A stretch of 64,000 nt of DNA from Trifolium pratense (Eukaryota > Streptophyta > Magnoliopsida > Fabales > Fabaceae), in the NCBI RefSeq assembly GCF_020283565.1, contig NC_060061.1:27751362-27815361 (forward strand), written 5' to 3'. Of this stretch, positions 1 to 8,693 are shown piece after piece (position 1 is the stretch's first letter; each line of letters starts with the position of its first letter). Below the pieces are notes generated by a model that was not told the DNA's origin, did no database searches, and saw only the letters and a list, made by a program, of their open reading frames with translations. A program made the translations under genes and the position numbers.

Positions 1-2
1 TA

Positions 3-3000
3 AAATACTACACACTGGACGACCAGGTCGCCACCATCAACGGCGACATAGCTGCTGCGAGGAGATGCTTCGAGGCCGCGGCAAAAAATCTGAGCACCGT
101 GACAACCCCCAAGAAAACTGAAAAGAAAAATCAGGGGATAAACACTATTGGAGGTTCCATCGACATCGATGCTCGACTCACGAAAAAAGAGCATCAAGAA
201 GAAAAACAGAAGGACCTCGCCGATGCTGAAAAGAAAATCTACCGCCCCATCCCGGACGGAGATTTCGAACTGGTGCCCTTGGGCGAAGACCCCCTCAAAG
301 GGATCAAGATTGGAACTGGACTCCCCGACTTGGTCAAAAAACAGCTGATCGCCTGCCTTAAGGACAATGCTGAACTGTTCGCCTGGAGCGCTGCAGAGAT
401 GCCTGGCATCGACCCTGAGGTCGCTTGTCACCAGTTGACTTTAGATCCTAGGGCTAGTGCCGTTGTTCAGCGGCGTAGGAAGCAGTCTCCCGAAAAAGCG
501 GAGGCTGCTGAAAAAGCTGTAAAAGACCTCCTCGAGGCAAATTTCATTTCGGAAGCTAGGTATACCACCTGGCTATCCAATGTTGTACTTGTTAAGAAAT
601 CGAATGGAAAATGGCGCATGTGTGTTGATTATACCGATCTTAATAGGGCTTGCCCTAAAGACGCTTACCCTTTACCTAACATAGATAAATTAGTAGATAA
701 TTCATCAGGATTTAAATTACTATCATTTATGGATGCGTACTCGGGTTATAATCAAATAAAAATGGCTGAAATCGATAAAAAGAAAACAGCGTTTATGACC
801 GAATCCGGTAATTATTATTACAACGTAATGCCTTTCGGGCTTAAAAACGCAGGTGCCACATACCAAAGGATGATGAACAAAGTCTTCAATAATGAAATCG
901 GTGACATGCTCGAAGTCTACATGGATGATATGATCGTCAAATCCGAGGAGGAAGTCGATCATACAGCCCATCTAAAAAGAGTGTTCGACCAAGCGAGAAA
1001 GTATAACATGAGATTCAATCCTGAAAAATGCACGTTCGGCGTAAAAGCTGGGAAATTCCTCGGGTTTTACTTAACCGAAAGAGGAATCGAAGCTAACCCC
1101 GATAAATGCAGAGCATTCTTTGAATTTCCCACGCCGGACTCAAAGAAATCAATACAATCATTGAATGGGATGCTCACAGCCTTATCTCGTTTTGTCGCAA
1201 AATCCGCTCAACACGCGCTACCTTTATTCAAATTACTTAGAAAAGAATCCGCATTCGAATGGACAAAGGAATGCGAGGATGCGCTACAACACTTAAAACG
1301 AGCACTATCCGAGCCTCCAGTCCTAACGCGACCAAACGAAGGGGAAACCTTATATCTTTATCTCGCCGTAGCATCGGAGGCCATCAGCGCCGTTCTCATA
1401 AGAGAAACCGAGCAAGGGCAAAAACCCGTCTATTTCGTGAGCAAGGCTCTGCAAGGACCAGAACTCCGGTATTTACAGATTGAAAAAACGGCCTTAGCAG
1501 TAGTCATGGCCGCGAGGAAGCTAAGACACTATTTTTTAGCTCACTCCATCGTGGTTCGAACCGATCAACCGATTAAGCAACTCCTCGCGAGGCCAGATAT
1601 GATGGGACGAATGCTAAAATGGTCGCTCGAGTTGTCCGAATTCGAAATCTTTTTCGAAAGCAGAAAGGCTTTAAAAGCCCAAGTACTAGCAGACTTCATA
1701 GCCGAAATGACCACGTCGTCTACCCCGGATAAAAACAAATGGACCATCTTCGTAGATGGATCCTCAAATCCACAAGGGAGCGGCGCAGGTATCATACTCG
1801 AAAGCGGTGAAGGAGTGCTCATAGAAGTTTCACTCGAACTCGCCTTTCCAACCACAAACAATCAAGCCGAGTACGAAGCTTTCTTGGCAGGATTAAGGTT
1901 GGCTCAGGATATGGAAGCCGAGGAAATTAAGATATTCACGGACTCACAGCTCGTCGCATCACAAATAACCGGGGAATACCAAACAAAAGACGAGCGACTC
2001 ACGGAATACTTAAACTTGATCAAAGAAAAATTAACCAAATTCAGACAAACCGAAATCAAGCACGTTCCTCGCGAACACAATGCAAGAGCAGATATCTTAT
2101 CAAAGCTCGCAAGCACTAAAAGAAAGAAAGGCGGAAATCAATCGCTTATTCAGGAAACGCTATCCAAACCAAGCATAGTGAAACCCACTGAGGTATTCCT
2201 GATATGCGAGATCGACGCCAACAGCTGGATGACGCCTGTGTTCGAATTTCTGAACACTGGAAACCTCCCGCTTGATAAGAAGGAGGCAGCTAAGGTAAAA
2301 AGAAGAGCCTGCGCATACGTAATCCTAAACGGAAAAATGTATCGCCGAGGATTTTCCATCCCTCTACTAAGATGTGTCGAGGAAAGCGAGGTAGCCTCGA
2401 TCCTCGGCGAAATCCACGAAGGAATAAACGGTCAACACATCGGTGGACGCTCCTTGGCCAGAAAGGCTTTGCGAGCAGGATTCTATTGGCCTACCATGCA
2501 AGCAGACGCAAAGGAGCATGTCAACAAATGTGACAAATGCCAACGTCACGGGGATATGCACTTGGCCCCTCCAAACGAGCTAAGAACGCTATCCTCCCCG
2601 TGGCCGTTTTCTTGGTGGGGGATGGACCTCTTAGGACCGTTTCCAACGGCAGCAGGACAAAATAAATACTTAATAGTAGCTGTCGACTACTTCACAAAAT
2701 GGATCGAAGCCGAACCTCTCGCCCACATCACAACATTCAACGTGTTGCGATTCTTCAAACGCAATATACTTGCGAGGTTTGGGATCCCTCAAGTTGTCGT
2801 TACAGATAACGGAACTCAATTCACGGACAAGAAAGTGCGAGAGTTCATGGCAAAAATAGGTACAACCCAACATTTCACCTCTGTCGAACACCCTCAAACG
2901 AACGGCCAAGCCGAAGCTGCAAATAGGGTTATACTACGAGGACTCAAAAGAAGGTTGGATGAAGCAAAGGGAAAATGGACAGAAGAACTACACAGCGTAC

Positions 3001-3449
3001 TATGGTCATACCGAACCACTCCACATTCTACAACGGGAGAAACGCCCTTCCGACTGACGTACGGAACAGAGGCCGTAATTCCAGTAGAAACCGGAGCATC
3101 CTCCTTCCGAACGGAAGTACCCCTTGAAGGGGAAGACAACCACGAAATGCTCAGAGAGGAGCTCGACCTCTTGGAAGAACTCCGAGACGGCGCAGCCCTC
3201 CGAGAAGCTACTTTGAAACAAAAAATAGCAAAACGGCATGACAAAAAGGTCATCAAGCGAGAATTTGACGTTGGGACACTAGTACTCCGACGCAACCAAA
3301 AAGATTCTCGCGAGGGTAAACTCGCGGCAAATTGGGAGGGACCTTATCGAGCCAAAACCGAAAACGGTGCCTATTATTTGGAAGATCTTTACGGAAAAGA
3401 AATTCCTCGACCTTGGAATGCCGAAAAGCTCAAACAATACTACAGTTGA
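3..3449 (+). CDS. pol: Tat pol polyprotein (linker, RT, RNase H, archaeal RNase H, integrase), 5' partial
   Basis: The frame is open from the window edge, so the true start is upstream; the GTG at 99 is not a start. The first codons resemble the linker between protease and RT (residues INGDIAAARRCF). RT covers about 420-1130 with the catalytic YMDD at 919-930. A first RNase H follows to about 1700, then an archaeal-type RNase H from about 1738 (FVDGSSNPQGSGAG, E in NNQAEYEAF, D in FTDSQL) to about 2100. Integrase has an HHCC zinc finger (about 2430-2545), catalytic Asp in VAVDYFTKW and VVTDNGTQF and Glu in TNGQAEAANR. The stop is TGA at 3447-3449. No internal stop was seen in the visible part, so this copy may be fairly young. 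Confidence 0.93.
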   Translation, partial: KYYTLDDQVATINGDIAAARRCFEAAAKNLSTVTTPKKTEKKNQGINTIGGSIDIDARLTKKEHQEEKQKDLADAEKKIYRPIPDGDFELVPLGEDPLKGIKIGTGLPDLVKKQLIACLKDNAELFAWSAAEMPGIDPEVACHQLTLDPRASAVVQRRRKQSPEKAEAAEKAVKDLLEANFISEARYTTWLSNVVLVKKSNGKWRMCVDYTDLNRACPKDAYPLPNIDKLVDNSSGFKLLSFMDAYSGYNQIKMAEIDKKKTAFMTESGNYYYNVMPFGLKNAGATYQRMMNKVFNNEIGDMLEVYMDDMIVKSEEEVDHTAHLKRVFDQARKYNMRFNPEKCTFGVKAGKFLGFYLTERGIEANPDKCRAFFEFPTPDSKKSIQSLNGMLTALSRFVAKSAQHALPLFKLLRKESAFEWTKECEDALQHLKRALSEPPVLTRPNEGETLYLYLAVASEAISAVLIRETEQGQKPVYFVSKALQGPELRYLQIEKTALAVVMAARKLRHYFLAHSIVVRTDQPIKQLLARPDMMGRMLKWSLELSEFEIFFESRKALKAQVLADFIAEMTTSSTPDKNKWTIFVDGSSNPQGSGAGIILESGEGVLIEVSLELAFPTTNNQAEYEAFLAGLRLAQDMEAEEIKIFTDSQLVASQITGEYQTKDERLTEYLNLIKEKLTKFRQTEIKHVPREHNARADILSKLASTKRKKGGNQSLIQETLSKPSIVKPTEVFLICEIDANSWMTPVFEFLNTGNLPLDKKEAAKVKRRACAYVILNGKMYRRGFSIPLLRCVEESEVASILGEIHEGINGQHIGGRSLARKALRAGFYWPTMQADAKEHVNKCDKCQRHGDMHLAPPNELRTLSSPWPFSWWGMDLLGPFPTAAGQNKYLIVAVDYFTKWIEAEPLAHITTFNVLRFFKRNILARFGIPQVVVTDNGTQFTDKKVREFMAKIGTTQHFTSVEHPQTNGQAEAANRVILRGLKRRLDEAKGKWTEELHSVLWSYRTTPHSTTGETPFRLTYGTEAVIPVETGASSFRTEVPLEGEDNHEMLREELDLLEELRDGAALREATLKQKIAKRHDKKVIKREFDVGTLVLRRNQKDSREGKLAANWEGPYRAKTENGAYYLEDLYGKEIPRPWNAEKLKQYYS

Positions 3450-4154
3450 GAGAAGTTCAAAACCGTCCCTCAACGAAGGCTGTGTCTTCGCCCATGAGAA
3501 GCACGCCTATACAACGGAGGAGTGCTTAGGTACGGGCATGAATCCTAAAATATAAAACAAAGTCGAGGCATTTAGAACTCGATGATGTTGGCGAGGATAG
3601 TTCTAGACCACGGAACACCATCGTCGTAGTACACGTCCGGTAGAACCCCAGCTCGCGATGGGATGTTCACACCCCGAGGAGGAAAGCTTAACAACAGCCC
3701 CTCTCCTCGTTGTTAGTTTGGATTAACATCTCCAAACACTTAGAATGGTTCCCCGCACCTTCTGAGCTCGGCATCAATGGTACCAGCTACCATAACGATG
3801 ACCACCATCCAGACACACACTAGCGCGAAGAATTACATAGCTCGGCGCATAGAATGTTTGGAAATTTGTCAAGTTAAAAACCTCAAAACTAGTCGAGCGC
3901 AAGCATACAGGTCATCGCAACGAAAAAATAATCAACGCACGAACCTAAAAACGTTGAAGCGTATAAACGGCCGATTCGACATTCCGAGGAAATTAAAAGC
4001 ATCGCCATACAAACCCTAAATCTAGATATAAGATAAAGGCGAAAAGGCAAGAGAATAAATTAAAGTACTGATAGTTAAAGACCCCGAAGGGCCATAATTG
4101 TCGATTACATCAGAAGGGCGAACGCCCGGACAAAATAAAGAAAGAAAAACAAAT
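3450..4154. other. Non-coding spacer between Tat pol and the antisense gene
   Basis: There is no convincing reading frame on either strand. Short open frames here lack family features. It would be 3' untranslated sequence for the sense transcript and downstream sequence for the antisense gene ending at 4155. I did not find a clear AATAAA for the antisense transcript. Confidence 0.6.
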
Positions 4155-6180
4155 TTACACTTCATCGTCATCAGGAGTAACAATAACTCCATCCCGCACC
4201 TCCTTCTCCTCATCTAAACCCTCCTCGATCAAGCTGGGGTTAAGAATCCTGAGCTGAGCCACCGCGTTGTTGAAACTAAAGGCTGCAGCAGCCACCATGT
4301 TGGACTCAAGCTCCTGGATCTTGGCGATCAGATCAGCGCGAGAGGAGGAAGCATACTCCCCTTGAGGATCGAGCTCCTTCTCCCGATCTTCAACAACCCC
4401 GGTGACTTGGAGCCCCTCCAACTTCCCTTCCAGCTCGCCAATCAAAACTTTCTGCTCATCAGCCTTCTGCACCGCACTGTCCCTCTCCTCCGACACCGTC
4501 TTGAGCCTATCCTCTGCTTCCTTGAGGTTGGCCGAGAGGGTTTTGCGCTCTTCCCTGTACACCTCGCAGGAGGCCTCGGATTCTGCCAGCCTCCGCTGCA
4601 GCAAAGGCAACTCCTTGCGAGCTTCGTCCCTCTCCTCCAAGTACTTGCATTCCCGACCATTCAAAAAAGTCGCCACCTCGACCAATTTGAGCAGAGCCAT
4701 GGATTGGGCGGCTATCTCGGCACGGAGAGTCTCAGGACCCATATCCGAAAGGATGGCTTCGTCCGCCGGGTTAATCTTCACTTTGGTAACTCCGGTCAGT
4801 AGCTCGCTGTGAGCATAGAGTGGAGGAAGGACAAAATCATCAGCAGGAACACCGGCAGTCAACCTATGGGGACCGGCGAGAGGAGGATCATCCTGGCCAG
4901 AAAGATCCACAACCACGTGATCCTGACGAGAAGAGGTTTCATCCTCCAGTCGAGTCCTCTTCGAGCGATCCACGTTGGAAGCTGTGGGGGACTGAGGAGC
5001 AGAAGAAGTTGTAGCAGCACTGCTCGCCTCCCTCTTGTTCTTGGCAGCACGAGCTTTGCGGAGAGCAGCAGACCCACTGGTCATTGTACCTACACAAACC
5101 AGAGCAACAGTTAACAAAACAGAAGGCGAGCAAATAAAAGAAGCGAAAACAGTTGGTAAAAAAGTAAATAAAAGAAAGCTGCGAGCATACTCCAAAAAGC
5201 AGTCAGTTTTTCCGAGGTATCGCAAGCGAGCAATTCTTTCGTAGCGATCACCTTCGGGCAGGTCAACCTTCGACCATCTTCCCCAAGCAAAGGCTCGCCA
5301 TTCGAGTCACTCAGAAGAAAAGGAGGCAAGCCCTCCACAAACTCTAATAATTTTTTATAGTCAGCTCTCTCCTCAGCTGATAACGCTCCCAGCGTAAACA
5401 CAAATTCTTTGGTCGACATGGAATAATGATCCCTGCGCCAATAGAACGAGAATCTAGCAAAATCCTCCTCTATAGGGAGACCCTGCTCATCAAGCACTTC
5501 CTGTCCAAACTCATCAATTCGATGCCCCCTACGAACGAAATTGTTCCAACCTTTCGTCGTGATTGGCCTAACTCCATAGAACACGGACTTGAACCCCCGG
5601 ACCGACTCGTCAAACATATCAAAGAGGCGTTTCCGTTGCCTCAAAGAAACCCATCCATACTTGGTGCCCGGTACTGGGGCTCCCTTCGCGAGCTTCCCTT
5701 TCGCCTGTTCCCCCCGAGGACAGCTCCGTTGAAGGCCAAAATGATAGAAAAATAAAGGCAAGGTGGGGCCCAGACCCAAATACCAGCAGTCTTTTCGAAA
5801 GCCTTGATAAAGGCCAACGAGTTCGGGTGCAGTTGAGAAGGGGCTAACCGAAGATGCCGAAAGATGGACACTTCCAGATCGGTAAAGGGCAGCCGAATTC
5901 CCAGATGCTTAAAAGCAATCTCATACATAGGAATCGTTCCCCAAGCCCAATTGCCGCAGATCCTGTGGCGAGCAGTGGGAATCCGCACCTCGAAATCTTC
6001 GGTAGGAGGAGTCTGTATATCCGTGCACATCGTCTCTAGGATGTCACTCTCGCAATCCTGATAAACTGACTCCGTCTCTCGAGGTTCATCCGCCACCTAC
6101 GAAACGTCGGCTCGGATACGAATTGATGAGGAAGGCTGTTGATCTATGAACGTGAATTGACTTTGAGATCCCTCAGCCAT
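4155..6180 (-). pseudogene. Antisense gene of the Tat element (gypsy-type transposon-domain protein), spliced, disabled
   Basis: The coding order on the - strand is: ATG at 6180, preceded by a good 3' splice site; an in-frame TAG at 6099-6097; a part with RIPTARHRICGNWAW and a low-complexity-free helical region; a one-base frame change near 5766-5771; a part with YGWVSLRQRKRLFDMF; an intron (5190..5090); and a C-terminal part ending at 4155. The last part is Ser/Ala-rich, then coiled-coil-like (about 4360-4680, Glu/Lys/Arg heptads), with an acidic end. It resembles the family Pfam calls putative gypsy type transposon (Transposase_28), reported as antisense ORFs in Tat elements; this is recalled, not searched. 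Its function is unknown. The nonsense codon and frame change make this copy non-coding for the full protein, although the splice sites look intact. Confidence 0.75.
5090..5190 (-). other. Intron in the antisense Tat gene (101 nt)
   Basis: On the - strand the donor reads TGGA/GTATGC (GT at 5190-5189) and the acceptor reads TTGTGTAG/GTACA (AG at 5091-5090). Removing the 101 nt joins the frame of the upstream part (Trp codon 5194-5192) to the frame of the downstream part, whose ATG is at 5084-5082. Without splicing, the upstream frame reads into hydrophobic residues and stops at 5111. Confidence 0.75.
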
Positions 6181-6189
6181 CTAGAAAAC

Positions 6190-6611
6190 CTGAAAAAGCA
6201 GAGGAAGGAAAAATGAATTCGACATTCAAATCCACCCTTCCACCGCCAAATCAAGCGAAAGGGCGAGGATCTCAAACAAAAGATTACGCGGAAACTAAAG
6301 GTGACAAAATAATCTCTCCGAACACGAAATTCATGTAAACAACCGAGCACGAAACGCATGTGGTGCTCGACACTGTTCTAAGATAAAACCCAACCGTCAG
6401 TTGGTGAAAACAAGCGATTTTTCGCCTAGAAACCGCCAAAAACCCTTCTTTTGGGGGGAAAAGGATGCTAATCACCATCTACAACCTCCAAAAAGACTAC
6501 CAAGCTACATGAAAAACACACACTACAACCCCCTACCGCGTGAACTATCTACAACAATCCAAAGTAAAATCCAAACAAAATCTTCAAAGATTAAAAGGAT
6601 AAAACACTTAC
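6190..6611 (-). other. Predicted leader intron of the antisense Tat gene (422 nt)
   Basis: The donor on the - strand reads ACAA/GTAAGTG (GT at 6611-6610). The acceptor follows a long pyrimidine tract and reads CTGCTTTTTCAG (AG at 6191-6190). The ATG of the antisense gene starts nine bases later, at 6180. No coding sequence lies in the interval, so this would be a 5' untranslated intron. It rests on splice-site quality only. Confidence 0.55.
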
Positions 6612-6770
6612 TTGTTGATTAAATGAAGATAGGAGTAAGGAGTTTGTAGTAGAAGAACGCCGGAGGAGCAAAACCACCAGAGGAAGCTTGAAACGGAAAG
6701 GCCAAACGATGGAGAAAATGACTAAGAAACTGTAAAGTTTCAAACGAAAAAACCTCCCTCCTATATATAG

Positions 6771-6780
6771 GCCAACGCAT
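6771..6780 (-). promoter_or_regulatory. TATA box for the antisense Tat gene
   Basis: The - strand reads CTATATATAGG at this place, about 160 bp before the predicted leader-intron donor at 6611. It lies in a GC-balanced region without other AT runs. A start site about 30 bp downstream would give a first non-coding exon of roughly 130 nt. Confidence 0.5.
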
Positions 6781-6783
6781 CCG

Positions 6784-7339
6784 TACGGGAAAACCCGCGC
6801 CGCTTCCATCTGAACCACAGGATCGATCCAACGGTCCGGATCAATCACGATCAAGTGGCTCAGATTTGATCTCAAGAGAAACGAAAAGGCGCGAAAATCC
6901 AACGGTCCATGACGACCTCGAAATTCAAATCTCAGAAAATAGCCACTCGAGTGCTATTTCATAGCCTTTACACGTGGCGAAAGGAAACGAAGCGACTCGT
7001 CCCTTCAAGTCACACCCGTCTGCTCGCGCAAATCTCGCGAAATCCAAGACACCACATCCCAAGAAAATCGCAACCAAAAAAGGTAATGCAAGATCCTCGG
7101 AATCCATTCCCCTTATTTCTTTGCTAAAAATATGGGGAAGGCCGCAGCAACCGAATAAGAACACCGTGCTCCTCGACAAAATTGCAAAGTCGATAACATG
7201 CTCGAAAAAGGAGTACGGTTTTCGATCGAAAAGTCCGCTCGGGATCGTTCGGAAAATCCTCGACATCGTTTAAATTAAAAGGCATACATAAAGCGTGAAT
7301 GCAAATAAACTATGCTCGGAAAATTCAAAGGAGAATTAT
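6784..7339. other. Non-coding Tat spacer between the two antisense genes
   Basis: Short overlapping frames on both strands lack family features. The stretch would contain the upstream promoter region of the first antisense gene and the region downstream of the second. Confidence 0.5.
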
Positions 7340-7345
7340 TTTATT
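7340..7345 (-). terminator. Polyadenylation signal of the second antisense ORF
   Basis: AATAAA on the - strand, about 50 bp after the stop codon at 7395. Confidence 0.5.
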
Positions 7346-7394
7346 AATGATAGTCCATTACAAAGGGAAGAGGATTACAAGGGGAACCGAGCAC

Positions 7395-7751
7395 CTAATC
7401 TTCGTGCTCGGAACCTGAGCTAATTGCGGAATCCGAATCAGTCCACAGCACCTCCTCTGGCCATATCTTAGCCTCTTTCCCAACCTGGGACCCCCCTTCA
7501 CCAGAGGCAGGGCCAGGAGGATAGAGGTGGGGAGATTGACGAGCCCTCAGGAACTCCTCGATTGCCCCAATGAAATCCGCCGATTCATCGGAACTTGAGG
7601 TATCAGAAGTATCCGAGGAAGGGAACATCACCTTAGCTTCTTTCCCCTTTTGAGAACGAGCCGGCGCAGGCTTAGGAACCTCCGCTCTCTTTTTTCCTCT
7701 TCGAGACTCAGAGCCATCAGCAACAATCTTCTTGGAATCCCTATTATCCAT
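7395..7751 (-). CDS. Second antisense Tat ORF, small acidic Ser/Asp-rich protein (118 aa)
   Basis: It starts at an ATG (7751-7749) and runs without interruption to a stop at 7395. The N-terminal third is basic (Lys/Arg with KKRAEVPKP). The rest is Ser/Asp/Glu-rich, with an acidic serine run near 7580-7620 and an acidic C-terminus (GSEHED). No domain is recognised. A TATA box lies about 50 bp upstream and an AATAAA 50 bp downstream, so it has the parts of a complete small gene, opposite in sense to pol. It may be a separate gene or the remnant of a longer antisense gene; the function is unknown. Confidence 0.6.
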   Translation of the reverse strand: MDNRDSKKIVADGSESRRGKKRAEVPKPAPARSQKGKEAKVMFPSSDTSDTSSSDESADFIGAIEEFLRARQSPHLYPPGPASGEGGSQVGKEAKIWPEEVLWTDSDSAISSGSEHED

Positions 7752-7798
7752 CGCTAGCCTTCAAACTCAGGATATGGGAAGCCAAAGGATAAGCAAGT

Positions 7799-7807
7799 AT
7801 TTATAGC
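7799..7807 (-). promoter_or_regulatory. TATA box upstream of the second antisense ORF
   Basis: The - strand reads CTATAAATA here, 48 bp upstream of the ATG at 7751. This spacing allows a leader of about 20 nt. Confidence 0.6.
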
Positions 7808-8040
7808 AAAACTTGCCACCCAAAGGACCAGTCACCACACCTGACATCCCATAAATGCGAGAGGCGGCTGCAGAAACCTAGGATTGACCACATGGAAAAA
7901 ACGCTACTCCTTTTTCCAAAGCCTGACTTTGACCAAAGGAAACCGCGAAAATTCGTCCATCCAACTCGAAGCAGTTATGTTCGACAAATCGAAATAAATC
8001 GAAAGAACTTCAAAGTTATTATTCTCGTCTACGAGCATAA

Positions 8041-8056
8041 CAACTTGGGGGGCTCC
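8041..8056 (+). promoter_or_regulatory. Polypurine tract of the Tat element
   Basis: CTTGGGGGGCTCC stands directly before the TGTT start of the 3' LTR. This is the normal place for the plus-strand primer, although its last bases are pyrimidines, as in other Tat elements. Confidence 0.6.
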
Positions 8057-8450
8057 TGTTCTGGGCCGAGCATCGAGCTCGAGCATCAGAAGGTGTCGAA
8101 CATACACGATCCGAGCAAGACTCCAACGGTCTGATACTCTTACGTATTGTAACGGCCGAAAACCGGAATGATGAGCATTTACTGCACATCAAGGCCTCCA
8201 AGCCGTTTTCCGGCAGCCACTTGATGGCCATTAATGCCATCAAGGGCCTTAGCCCAGCGCTGGGGGCTATATATATGCATCTCCACTTCATTTGCAAGGT
8301 ACGCATTTTTATAGCTAAGAAAACCTTACAACACAAACTGACTTGAGCGTCGGAGTGCCTGCAGGTACACAACCCCCCTCCGCTTCAACAGGGGTCTCAA
8401 CGCTCTCAACCACCGCAAACGCCGGCGAAGTCGCATCATTCTGATCAACA
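8057..8450 (+). repeat. 3' LTR of the Tat element (394 bp)
   Basis: It begins TGTTCTGG and ends ATCAACA, so TGTT and AACA form the short terminal inverted repeat. A TATA box (TATATATAT, 8268-8276) lies in the middle, followed by the transcribed leader with GAGCGTCGGAGTGCC, typical of Tat LTRs. Two donor-like sites follow the TATA box (CAAG/GTACGC near 8297 and CAG/GTACAC near 8364). The second LTR is outside the window, so the 5' boundary rests on the terminal motif and the polypurine tract. Confidence 0.8.
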
Positions 8451-8452
8451 CG

Positions 8453-8455
<3 letters not shown>

Positions 8456-8521
<66 letters not shown>
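8456..8521. repeat. (AT)33 microsatellite
   Basis: An uninterrupted AT dinucleotide run lies between the Tat LTR end and the 3' splice site of GLK exon 2 (AG at 8551-8552). Only about 30 bp separate the run from the exon. Confidence 0.97.
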
Positions 8522-8524
<3 letters not shown>

Positions 8525-8552
8525 ATTAAAATTAGTGTTTTCATGTGTGTAG

Positions 8553-8693
8553 GTGGATTGGACACCAGAATTGCACAGGAGATTTGTGCAAGCTGTGGAA
8601 CAGTTAGGGGTGGATAAAGCGGTGCCTTCAAGGATTTTGGAGCTTATGGGAATTGATTGTCTCACTCGCCATAACATTGCTAGCCATCTCCAG
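8553..8693 (+). CDS. GLK: GLK exon 2 (GARP domain)
   Basis: The acceptor is TGTGTGTAG/GTGG (AG 8551-8552) and the donor is CAG/GTATAC (GT from 8694). The exon has 47 codons, from [10 protein letters not shown] to NIASHLQ. The boundaries match the known intron places of GLK genes, before VDWTPE and between SHLQ and KYRSH. Confidence 0.95.

Larger units (their letters stand above)
1..8450 (+). mobile_element. Tat-lineage Ty3/gypsy LTR retrotransposon, 3' portion
   Basis: The window opens inside this element. In order it holds the end of the protease/linker region, reverse transcriptase, a first RNase H, a second archaeal-type RNase H and integrase (to 3449), a 4.6-kb region with two antisense genes, a polypurine tract and the 3' LTR (8057..8450). 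A second RNase H after the first, and antisense genes between pol and the 3' LTR, are known marks of the Tat lineage. The 5' LTR, primer site and gag lie left of the window. The five bases after the LTR are CGATC; the matching target duplication would be outside. The element sits in the first intron of the GLK gene in the same orientation. Confidence 0.92.

Noticed and set aside
2894..3295. 133-codon - strand frame opposite the Tat integrase
   Set aside because: It is a shadow of the strong pol frame on the + strand, with no domain or upstream signals.
5111..5189. Hydrophobic C-terminus of the antisense frame (FYLLFYQLFSLLLFARLLF) as a membrane anchor
   Set aside because: This stretch lies in the predicted 101-nt intron; splicing gives a better-supported continuation.
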